Below, in pieces: positions 1 to 8,206 of a DNA stretch of 38,394 nt. How positions within the stretch are numbered: position 1 is the first letter of the stretch; every line of letters starts with the position of its first letter. Both the position numbers and the translations under genes were made by a program. The stretch is from Xenococcus sp. PCC 7305 (GTDB taxonomy: Bacteria; Cyanobacteriota; Cyanobacteriia; Cyanobacteriales; Xenococcaceae). The stretch is taken from assembly GCF_000332055.1 (NCBI RefSeq), contig NZ_ALVZ01000177.1, forward strand, positions 1-38,394. The letters are read 5' to 3'. The notes under the pieces were generated by a model. That model was given only the letters and a program-made list of their open reading frames with translations, was not told the DNA's origin and did no database searches.

Positions 1-2144
1 GGGACATCAATGCCTTCAGGATCAGTAACAGGGTCAGTTTGATCACTATCTGCTGTCCCAATATTTTCAATGGTAGTTCCAAGATCGCTATCAAGTACGG
101 TGTAACTAACAGATAAAGTATCGGATTCATTGGGCCCTAGGGTCAAGGGAGTTGAAGTATCTCCTGTGAGGTCATCGGTGATGACTACATTGGTTAAATT
201 AGCGCCGCCAAAGGCTACTGGAATATTGGTTGCTGTTAAGTCGTAAAGAACAAAATCCCCTTCACTGATGTCTCCAGAACCGTCATTATCAGTAAATCCG
301 GTGTTAGTTTTGACAATTTCTAGGACTGACTCGGGGACGTCAACATTTTCGCTATCTGTGGCTGTGACTTCATCACCTGGAGTATTGGGGTCAGGATCAC
401 CAGTTGCAGTTGCGGTGTTGATTATAGTGTTGCCCAAGTCTCCTGGTAGAACCACATAGGTTGCTGTGCCAGTTGTCGATTCAAGGGGATCTAGCTCTGT
501 ATCCAGTAGTGTTACTGGACCAACTAGTGGATCATCAACTGAGACGTCAAATAGAGTTACATCACCAGTGTTTGTAACCTCGAAACTATATTCTATGGTG
601 TCCCCAGGGCTGATATCGCCAGAACCATCTGCATCGTCTAATAGTTGGTTAAAGGTTTTGGTAATAGATATTTCTGGATCGGCAAGAACATCTGTCGGTT
701 CTGTTGCAGTGTTATTCGAATCATCCGGATCATTGGTGATAGCATCAACAGTTACTGTATTAAGTAAATTTTCGGTTCCTATAGTGGGGGCATCGTCATT
801 GACGGTAACTTCAACTTCAATAATTACTGTCTCTCCTGGAACTAGAAACCCAAGATCGCCTGTTATCGTACCTCCAGCTTCGGAAAAATCGGCAGGGGTT
901 GTAATGACACCCTCAGTATCTATAACAGAAGCAATTTGCACAAAGGTAGTATTCGGATCAAGAACGTCCGTTAAGGTAACACCATTGGCAACTGTGTCTG
1001 TGGAGTTGTTAGTAACCTCGATAAAATAGGTTAAAGTATCACCAAGTCCTACTGGATCAGGATCATCTGTCTTAGTTACAGCAATATCAGCTTCAGCATT
1101 GAAGAACCGGAAGACTCTTAGAAGGGGATTAGTTTGATTCCCCGTACTAATCGCATCACCGTCAGCAGTTTCGGCATCGATCAATCTACTTTGAACAGTA
1201 CCACCAGTACCAGGGGGAATTGTGTCTTCGAGAACAACCCAAACTTCGAGAACAACCGTGTCCCCATCGTCGAGGCCGGATACTTCGAAGGTCCCTCGAA
1301 TCTCGTCTGCCCCGGTGGTACTACCGTTGGGGATTAAGGCTTCGTTGGTGATTGCAACTGTTGCTGCGCCATTGCCATCGGCATTCCCATCAATATGGGC
1401 TGGATCGCTGGTGTCAATGAATGCTCCGTAGATCAAAAAGGTTTCATCATAGCCAAAGTCACCACCATTAGTAGTTTCTGCGTTCCACCCTGCAAGAAGC
1501 TCAATTACTCCATTTTCAGGAGAGGTATCTCCATCAACAGTGATAATAAATTGAAATGCCACAATCTGACCTAGCCCAAGATCATCTGGTGCTAGAGAAG
1601 TGACAACATCGGCAGAACTGGCATCATCTGTTCCTTCCCCTGGAGGTGGATCAAGGGGGTCTGCAGCGGTTCCGCCATTGATAGGAGGTAGTTGGGCAGG
1701 CACCAAATTACTATAGGAGGTTGGGTCAGATGCTCTAAAATCGATGTCGTAAGCACCACCAGCATCGGTAAAGGTGGTTATTGCAACCTGATCATCGTCC
1801 GTTTCAAAAATACCATCGACACCATCACCTGTTGCAGTCAAATTTAAAGTCGCATTCAAAGCATCAGGAATACCACTACCAGTACCATTATTGTCGATGG
1901 GGACAGTCCAGTCTGTGGTAAAGACTCCATACTCATCGACTGTAACTAGAATAGGATGATAAATATCTGCCTCGCCGTCATCTCCTGGCGCCGCAAGATC
2001 GTCCGCGATTTGAATCTCAACTGTGGAGTTCGGTGCATAATTACTACCGCTAATAACTACCGTTTCACCTGGGGCATAATCTGCTTTATCTGTTTCTACA
2101 ATTGGTAAAGCTTCTGGTAACCCATCAAAATATTCTTCTGCCAT
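1..2144 (-). CDS. Large DUF11-repeat surface/secreted protein, C-terminus outside window
   Basis: The minus frame stays open from an ATG at 2144 to the left edge, giving about 714 residues with no stop, so the C-terminus is missing. The protein is acidic and rich in T, D, G and V. It starts with an Ig-like stretch (about residues 12-60, ADYAPGETVVISGSNY). DUF11/DUF7507-type conserved repeats follow: about 350 (ADIAVTKTDDPDPVGLGDTL), about 485 (ISITKT then GDTIEYSFEVTNTGD) and about 605 (LEIVKTNTGF then GDFVLYDLTATN). Two repeats carry a DxDGSGDIS loop resembling a calcium-binding loop. Such repeats are typical of very large bacterial surface or matrix proteins. No Sec signal peptide is visible at the start (MAEEYFDGLPEAL), so type I secretion through a C-terminal signal is my inference. 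The function is probably adhesive or structural; the family is clear, the role is not. Confidence 0.85.
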   Translation of the reverse strand, partial: MAEEYFDGLPEALPIVETDKADYAPGETVVISGSNYAPNSTVEIQIADDLAAPGDDGEADIYHPILVTVDEYGVFTTDWTVPIDNNGTGSGIPDALNATLNLTATGDGVDGIFETDDDQVAITTFTDAGGAYDIDFRASDPTSYSNLVPAQLPPINGGTAADPLDPPPGEGTDDASSADVVTSLAPDDLGLGQIVAFQFIITVDGDTSPENGVIELLAGWNAETTNGGDFGYDETFLIYGAFIDTSDPAHIDGNADGNGAATVAITNEALIPNGSTTGADEIRGTFEVSGLDDGDTVVLEVWVVLEDTIPPGTGGTVQSRLIDAETADGDAISTGNQTNPLLRVFRFFNAEADIAVTKTDDPDPVGLGDTLTYFIEVTNNSTDTVANGVTLTDVLDPNTTFVQIASVIDTEGVITTPADFSEAGGTITGDLGFLVPGETVIIEVEVTVNDDAPTIGTENLLNTVTVDAITNDPDDSNNTATEPTDVLADPEISITKTFNQLLDDADGSGDISPGDTIEYSFEVTNTGDVTLFDVSVDDPLVGPVTLLDTELDPLESTTGTATYVVLPGDLGNTIINTATATGDPDPNTPGDEVTATDSENVDVPESVLEIVKTNTGFTDNDGSGDISEGDFVLYDLTATNIPVAFGGANLTNVVITDDLTGDTSTPLTLGPNESDTLSVSYTVLDSDLGTTIENIGTADSDQTDPVTDPEGIDV

Positions 2145-2337
2145 AATCAAACCTATCTATTAAAAATTAAATTACTAATAATTTACTGACTTCAACTATT
2201 TCTTGTAGCGCTACGTACTTTGATTAGGACATTGGTAAAAGCGCAAGCATTGATAAACTTACTACTTCCCTCTTCCTACTTGCACGTAGTGCTATATATC
2301 TAGGAGCGATCCAAATTGGATCACCTCTCAAGCTAAT

Positions 2338-3045
2338 TTATGCAGCCATAATTGAATCTAAATGGTTTTGGTCCAAAAATTTATTTACTAAAATGTCCTG
2401 GAAACTATCCCAATCTTTTAGCCAATTTTCAAGCTGATTTTGCAAAGCACTTAACCTATCATTCCCGTTTTCTCCAACTAAATCATGATGGAAATTACCA
2501 GAAAATAGGATCGCTGAAATTGCCTCCTTCTCAGGAATTTGTAACTTGGCCTCATTAATACTCAAACGTAATGGCACCCCGTTAATGGTATAAACCAAAT
2601 TAATTCCAGCCTGTATTGGTGTCTCACCTACTTCTTGCCAAACACCTGGGGAAAGAATTTTTTCAGTGAGATATCTATGGGCAGCTTGAGTATGATCGCC
2701 GAAAGTCTTAAAACGACGTGGATTAATCCCCACAGCGCGGTAATCCAAATTAGGTAAAGCCGCCGTATACTTGCTAGCTAACTTGGTGATCTCAATCTCA
2801 TGAGGTGTTTTGGGCTCAATTAGCCCTTCCGAAAAGGTGATGATTCCTGGTTTTGCCTCAATCTTAATGCCATTTTTGAAGACAATCTTTGTTGTTCTAG
2901 AAGACAGAACAGGAGGTCTTGCGAGTTCCCAGTCTGTGGGCACAACCCCGCTTCCCTTAAGAAAATCGGGAGTCAACATATTTGGATTATGATCTCTTAC
3001 AGCAACGACAACTGAGAGATCTCTAATATCTAAATTTTTGTCCAT
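2338..3045 (-). CDS. Unrecognised 235-residue protein
   Basis: This is an intact frame starting at ATG 3045 (MDKNLDIRDLSVVVAV), with no overlapping better candidate. I do not recognise the family. The protein looks soluble, with no signal peptide or membrane segment. It has mixed alpha/beta character: an N-terminal region with PTDWELARPPVLSS, a beta-rich middle (KIVFKNGIKIEAKPGIITF), and a helical C-terminal third with conserved-looking aromatic and acidic residues (SGNFHHDL, LENWLKDWDSFQDIL). It lies between the surface-protein gene (193 bp gap) and the TPR-glycosyltransferase gene (267 bp gap), all on the same strand. The gaps are too wide to claim an operon. It could be a small immunity-like or regulatory protein, but nothing in the sequence decides this. 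Confidence 0.75.
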   Translation of the reverse strand: MDKNLDIRDLSVVVAVRDHNPNMLTPDFLKGSGVVPTDWELARPPVLSSRTTKIVFKNGIKIEAKPGIITFSEGLIEPKTPHEIEITKLASKYTAALPNLDYRAVGINPRRFKTFGDHTQAAHRYLTEKILSPGVWQEVGETPIQAGINLVYTINGVPLRLSINEAKLQIPEKEAISAILFSGNFHHDLVGENGNDRLSALQNQLENWLKDWDSFQDILVNKFLDQNHLDSIMAA

Positions 3046-3312
3046 GGAATTTAACTATATTGAGCTTTGCATTCAGGCTCCAACAGTCTATATCCGAAAA
3101 AAAAATATGTCATTATCATTAAGATTTTTTATCTTAAGACATTACTTGCTCATACTTGGCTAAAAACTTTCTGAAAAGACAAAGTATTCCTTGAAACAGG
3201 GAAGCAGCAACCGCAAAAATTCAAATAATGATTGGATTTATTGTAAAGAATATAATTAAAAATACATAAAAATTCATTAAATATCTTCCGGGTTGTCATT
3301 GCTGTCTAAAAT

Positions 3313-6300
3313 TTATGATAATCTGTAACCTTTGTTGAGAAACTCATTAGCTAGTTTTGAGGGCTCAAAAATAAGTTGATCAATCATTGCGGAGACTTGT
3401 CTCAATTCTTCTTGGCAAAGTTTTTGTTGCGATAAGTTTTTCGGTTCAGGCAACATGATATTTTCTTTTGATACGCCTAATGCAGTGAGGAAAGCACTAA
3501 CTTTCTCTGGTTGTGATAGATCGGAGATATCGAAGTCAATAAAACTAATATGTTGGTGATTTTTGTAAATTAACTTATAGTATTCAGCTCTGGTGTACAT
3601 TTCATAGACATACCAAAGTCTTTGACCGTTGATCCCAAACTGGAAAAATGGCTTTGGATTAACAATTTTTCTGGGATAATTTGGATCGAGATGCCAGAGC
3701 CAGATATTTCCTTTATTCAAAAAATCTGCTCCCTTGATTAGCGAGCTAACAATTTTGACGGGATCTCTAGTCAAACAAATAATTTTAATATTGCCATGGG
3801 AACTTAACATCTCAAGGTTTTCCATCAGACCTGCTTTGGCCAAGATATGAGAAGTTTCTCCATAAAATGAGAGATTGGGAAGTTTAATTATTCGATTAAA
3901 CTTCTGACGCCAAAAATCTTGAATTTTCGGAATATTGCCCTGAGAGTTGAAGAGGGTGAGATGGGAAATATCAGGAGTATCCACACCAAATTTGTCATAA
4001 CCTAAGATTTCGTGATGAATCTTTGATTGAGGAATATTATTGCGTAATAAGGCTGCTAAAGTCATTGTTCTAGTATGTCCTGGAGCGATCGTGAAAATGT
4101 AATTTCTTGTCGTTTTTAACTCATTATCAGACTGTTTAATTGCCCTATCTTCTATCTTACTTAAATAATTCAAATTAGGTTTAACATTGAATGCTTTGGG
4201 GGGCTTTCCTTGCTGAGAGATTGACCACATCTGTTGGTATGCTGCCTCAATATTTCGCCTGAAGCGATCGCAATCGAACAATGGTGTCCTCAAGCGATTG
4301 TGCTGGAGCTTTGTTTTGATTTTCTCTAAAAGAGCGGGTTGGGTTGCAATTTTTAAGGCGAGGGCTTCATAGTCTGGCAAATTGTAAGTTACAAGCTCGG
4401 GTAAACCAATAGCATGGAGTAGACTACCAGCTACGCGAGCAGCAAAACTTTGTCCAGCACAAGTCAACACAGGCAAACCCACCCAAAGAGCATCACTGGT
4501 TGTGGTGTGAGCATTACAAGGTAAATTATCCAGAAATAGATCTGCTAATTGTTGCCGAGCGAGATGATCTGGTAAATCTTTTTTGGGAGCAAATACTAGG
4601 CGATCAGGGTCAACCCCTCTGGCTTGGGCTTCTTGTCGTAAATTCTCTGTCATATCTTGGTTTTTGCTGAGTAACCAGAGAACACTATGGGGAACTGCTT
4701 TGAGCAAACGCATCCAGATATTGAAAAATTCTGGGGTGATTTTATAAGAATTGTTGAAGCCACAGAAAATAAAACCTTGGGGCGGCAAATTGCATTCTTC
4801 TCGTGAGGGAACATATTGGGCAATGGTGCGTTTGCTGTCATTGACTTGGTAGCAGTCGGGTAGATGAACCAGCTTTTCGGTGAAGTAGGGTTGTTGATCT
4901 GAAGGAACAATAAAAGGATCAACCAAAATATAGTCAATAAAGTCAGCTCCCATTGTGCTAGGATAGCCCAAGTAGTTAACTTGTATTGGTGCGGGGCGAT
5001 AGGCTAAGATTTGTTTGCGATTATCTTTGGTATAGCCTTTGAGGTCAATGGCAATATCAATCTCTAAATTGCGGATCTTTTGCGCAACTTCTAGATCGGA
5101 CATCTGATGGACATCAATAAAATGATCGAATGCCCTGACTAATCTGTGGCGCATCGGGCTATTGCTTGGGGGACCAAAGGAAAAGGCGAAAACCTCAAAC
5201 CGAGAACAATCATGACGCTCGAATAATTCTGCCATCAGATAAGCAGTAGCATGTTGGTGATAATCGGCCGACAAATAAGCAAGACGAATTTTTTGATGAC
5301 TGTATCGCTGACCATTCCATAAGGGTATACATGAATGGTCAACAACATTGTTACAGAAGTTTTTTGCTGTAGTTAGCTGGATTTCTGGATTATCTGCGAT
5401 CGCCATGGGGACAAAGGGAGGCAATATCGATTCTGAAGATTGTGACGCATCAAGAAGCTCTTTTTCGTAGGCTACGAGTCCTTGCCAGCTGCAAATCCGC
5501 CGCCTAGACATAACATATACTAGTAATGCTTCAGAAAAGTCTGGCTTGAGCTCCAATGCTCTTTCACAAGATGCGATCGCCTCAGCATAATTTCCCTGAT
5601 CTGCTAAAGCATTTCCCTGATCTAAAAAAACATATGCAAGATTATCATGAGCCTGCTGAAAACTTGGTTGCAGTTGCAGAGATTTTTGATAGCAGTTGAT
5701 TGCTTCGGTAAATTTTTTTTGTCCTCGATAAGCTGCACCAAGACTATTGTAGAAACTAGAGCTGTTAGGATTCAGTTCTATTGCTCTGGTCATCCGTTCA
5801 ATGGCAGTTTTATAATCATTTTCTTCATAGGCAATGACCCCCCAAAGATGCCAAGCATCAGCACAGATATCTTGTCGATGTGCCTGGTACAAAAATACCT
5901 GTTGGTAACAAGTTGCAGCTTCTGGAATTCTTTTTGCTCGGTGATGCTCAATACCCAAATCTAATAATTTTTCACAAGCAATAGCTAGTTTTTTTCGGGT
6001 GTCAGTATCTGTTGGTTTCAGATCTAAGGCTTTTTGGTAGGATTTGCAGGCTGATTGAAACTGTTGTTGCTCAAGATAGACGTTCCCGAGGCTGCTGTAG
6101 AATATGGCCTCTGTTGGTTTAATTTTAATTGCCTGTGTGATTTGATCGATGGCCTGGGTATATTTCTGCCGCTGGACTGATGTTACCCCCAAAAGATGCC
6201 AGGCATCCGGGTTGTTTGTTTGAGATGTTAGAGCCAGTTGAAAATAGGCTTCCGCTTCAGAAAATTTTTGCGATCGCAAGTATTTGATCCCCAACTCGAG

Positions 6301-6384
6301 CTGCTGAAGGGCATCTTCACAAATTATTGGTTCGAGAGCTTGATCAGTGTCTTTAGAAACTGTTTTGGGCTCTTGCTGGAACAT
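3313..6384 (-). CDS. TPR - GT41 (O-GlcNAc transferase/SPINDLY-like) - sulfotransferase fusion protein
   Basis: This 1023-residue protein has three parts. Residues about 25-290 hold TPR repeats (for example AWHLLGVTSVQRQKYTQAI and FYNSLGAAYRGQKKFTEAI). Residues about 365-720 match the GT41 catalytic region: IRLAYLSADYHQHATAYL with the conserved histidine segment, IDLKGYT, and near 624 the nucleotide-sugar motif NAHTTTSDALWVGLPVLT followed by FAARVAGSLL. Residues about 760-1023 resemble a PAPS-dependent sulfotransferase: APGHTRTMT sits where the 5'-phosphosulfate loop is expected, and CLTRDPVKIVSSLIK (about 873) fits the 3'-phosphate site with Arg and Ser. GT41 enzymes add sugars to Ser/Thr of proteins; sulfotransferases sulfate sugars or tyrosines. 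A two-step glycosylation plus sulfation of one target is inference. The protein is probably cytoplasmic, with no signal peptide. The neighbouring surface protein is a possible but untested substrate. Confidence 0.88.
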   Translation of the reverse strand: MFQQEPKTVSKDTDQALEPIICEDALQQLELGIKYLRSQKFSEAEAYFQLALTSQTNNPDAWHLLGVTSVQRQKYTQAIDQITQAIKIKPTEAIFYSSLGNVYLEQQQFQSACKSYQKALDLKPTDTDTRKKLAIACEKLLDLGIEHHRAKRIPEAATCYQQVFLYQAHRQDICADAWHLWGVIAYEENDYKTAIERMTRAIELNPNSSSFYNSLGAAYRGQKKFTEAINCYQKSLQLQPSFQQAHDNLAYVFLDQGNALADQGNYAEAIASCERALELKPDFSEALLVYVMSRRRICSWQGLVAYEKELLDASQSSESILPPFVPMAIADNPEIQLTTAKNFCNNVVDHSCIPLWNGQRYSHQKIRLAYLSADYHQHATAYLMAELFERHDCSRFEVFAFSFGPPSNSPMRHRLVRAFDHFIDVHQMSDLEVAQKIRNLEIDIAIDLKGYTKDNRKQILAYRPAPIQVNYLGYPSTMGADFIDYILVDPFIVPSDQQPYFTEKLVHLPDCYQVNDSKRTIAQYVPSREECNLPPQGFIFCGFNNSYKITPEFFNIWMRLLKAVPHSVLWLLSKNQDMTENLRQEAQARGVDPDRLVFAPKKDLPDHLARQQLADLFLDNLPCNAHTTTSDALWVGLPVLTCAGQSFAARVAGSLLHAIGLPELVTYNLPDYEALALKIATQPALLEKIKTKLQHNRLRTPLFDCDRFRRNIEAAYQQMWSISQQGKPPKAFNVKPNLNYLSKIEDRAIKQSDNELKTTRNYIFTIAPGHTRTMTLAALLRNNIPQSKIHHEILGYDKFGVDTPDISHLTLFNSQGNIPKIQDFWRQKFNRIIKLPNLSFYGETSHILAKAGLMENLEMLSSHGNIKIICLTRDPVKIVSSLIKGADFLNKGNIWLWHLDPNYPRKIVNPKPFFQFGINGQRLWYVYEMYTRAEYYKLIYKNHQHISFIDFDISDLSQPEKVSAFLTALGVSKENIMLPEPKNLSQQKLCQEELRQVSAMIDQLIFEPSKLANEFLNKGYRLS

Positions 6385-6478
6385 AAATCCTTATTTGGGT
6401 TTGAGAATCAAATAGGATGTTAGCACAAGTTTCCCAATGGCATCTTGCTCTCAAGCCATAGAACAAGTTTAACTGAAG

Positions 6479-8185
6479 CTAATCTATTCTTTCCTCACGC
6501 CTAAATTGCTCAATAGCCTCCACCAAATCATCCGAGGATTCTTCACTAATCAGATAAGATTTAAAATCTTGCCCTTGACTGAGATAGTCCAAGTAAGAAG
6601 ATTGCAGATAAGGAAGATACTCAGCATTATCCGCTACATAAACTTCCGCAAAGGCCAGCACTGTGGAACGACTATAATCCCTGAGCAATTGAGGCTCTGG
6701 GAGAGTCAACTCTTCAACCGATTCAATCACCTCACTCATGCCGCCATCGATCGCCGAAACATCAACATGAGCCTGGCCTTCGACGAGCAACAGATATTTA
6801 CTCGGAGAAGTGAGCCAGGTAAAGGAACTTAGCTGTTCAAAAACAAAGGGAGTTGCCGGATCATAGCTGCCAGCACCTATCATGGTCGGTACTTGAATCT
6901 GGCTTAAGCCTTCGGGTCCAAAGATACTTCGGTTCACAGGGTTGTGACCCAAAACTGCCGCAATGCGATCATCCCGGAAATCATACTCTTGGCGCTCCAG
7001 CTCTAATGCTTGGCACTGTAAGAGCAAAGAAGTATTAATCCGGCCTAAACCCAAGGCGCATTCTTGTTCTAAATTATCAAAATCAATGGTAGCTCCCGCA
7101 ACCGCTAGCGCTGTATAACCACCAAAGGAGTGACCAAAAACCCCAACTTTTTCCGTCGCAAGTCTACCGTCAAATTCAGAATCGTTGCGCCGCTCCAGCT
7201 CATCAATGACATAGCTTATATCTAGTGGCCGATTGATAAATTCATCAACCAAAAAGAGCTCCTTTGACAAGCCCTCCAAAAAATCTTTTTGCTGTAGATT
7301 GTCACTACCAATATGTTGAGGAACCGCAATAACATAGCCATAGGAAGCCAGATGTTCTGCAAGTTCTGCAAAGTTTTCTGGGCTAGAGCCTAACCCATGG
7401 GAGATCACAATCACTGGAGTTTGCCCTTCTCGGAGCCTCTCTGGTCGATAAACATCAACGAAAAATTTACGACCTGGAGAATCTGGCCTTATACTGTCGC
7501 GACTGGTATCTACCAACTCCCATCTTTGTTGTTGAAACCCCAAGCCACCTTGTTGACGTAAATCAGGTAAATTATCAAAGTCAACTGGCTCAGCATCTGC
7601 GGCTTCAGCGGCCGATAACTGGGGTATCACTTCTTCACTAAAAACTTTGGTTGCCTTGACTACTATTTTGGTATTTCTAGCCGTGTTGATAATCTCTTTG
7701 AGATCAAACTGAATATTCGTTGGCAAATTACGGAAAAAATTGATCAGGCTCAAACCCTCAGTGTCATAGGCTGCGGCGACTAGGGCACCGCGAATCGCAA
7801 ATTTGCCATTTCTGCCACCTTCGACTTGAATATGTTTGCCAGTTCGCTCAAGAAGAGCTTCGCCGATTTTGCTGTTAAAAAAGCGGGACACCATCCGCGG
7901 ATTCACAGCAGCTTTTTTCGTTAGCACTTCACGAAATTTGGCTTGTCCAGATTCGCTAGTTCCCGCTACTTTAAGAAAAAGGGCTAAATTTTTATTTACC
8001 GAGCCATCTTGAACAAAAATATCCAGGGATTCAACTCTTAGGGGTTCTTTGATTGGGGGATAGAGAAAATAAAGAGTTTGCGCCATGATCGGCGTCATGA
8101 ATGAGGCTAGCGCGATCGCGCTCAGCCCTAAAGACTGCCACCAACGAGAAGAAGATATTTTTTCGGGAGAGCTCTGATTTTTCAT
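6479..8185 (-). CDS. Secreted DUF1400 alpha/beta hydrolase (PAF-acetylhydrolase-like)
   Basis: This 568-residue protein starts with a signal-like segment (positive start, then LGLSAIALASFMTPIMAQ), so it is probably periplasmic or anchored. Residues about 40-170 form the DUF1400 domain, a cyanobacterial module found in front of hydrolases. An alpha/beta hydrolase related to platelet-activating-factor acetylhydrolase isoform II follows. The oxyanion region is VIVISHGLGSSPENF. The nucleophile elbow is GHSFGG near residue 354. The likely acid is Asp in GAGSYDPATP (about 441) and the likely base is His in VEGQAHVDVS (about 472), so the triad looks complete. It lies 21 bp downstream of a paralogous hydrolase gene on the same strand and is surely co-transcribed with it. 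The substrate is unknown; an ester or lipid is likely from the family. Confidence 0.88.
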   Translation of the reverse strand: MKNQSSPEKISSSRWWQSLGLSAIALASFMTPIMAQTLYFLYPPIKEPLRVESLDIFVQDGSVNKNLALFLKVAGTSESGQAKFREVLTKKAAVNPRMVSRFFNSKIGEALLERTGKHIQVEGGRNGKFAIRGALVAAAYDTEGLSLINFFRNLPTNIQFDLKEIINTARNTKIVVKATKVFSEEVIPQLSAAEAADAEPVDFDNLPDLRQQGGLGFQQQRWELVDTSRDSIRPDSPGRKFFVDVYRPERLREGQTPVIVISHGLGSSPENFAELAEHLASYGYVIAVPQHIGSDNLQQKDFLEGLSKELFLVDEFINRPLDISYVIDELERRNDSEFDGRLATEKVGVFGHSFGGYTALAVAGATIDFDNLEQECALGLGRINTSLLLQCQALELERQEYDFRDDRIAAVLGHNPVNRSIFGPEGLSQIQVPTMIGAGSYDPATPFVFEQLSSFTWLTSPSKYLLLVEGQAHVDVSAIDGGMSEVIESVEELTLPEPQLLRDYSRSTVLAFAEVYVADNAEYLPYLQSSYLDYLSQGQDFKSYLISEESSDDLVEAIEQFRREERID

Positions 8186-8206
8186 AAGTTCTTCAATATA
8201 CCAATA

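Noticed and set aside
268-1431. Plus-strand open frames of 60-187 codons rich in Ser, Thr and Val
   Set aside because: They are antisense shadows of the minus-strand DUF11 protein, whose frame is continuous and has clear repeat domains.
2206-2294. Inverted repeat TAGCGCTACGT / ACGTAGTGCTA before the surface-protein gene
   Set aside because: The arms are 67 bp apart with an imperfect match; structure is too weak to call a regulatory site.
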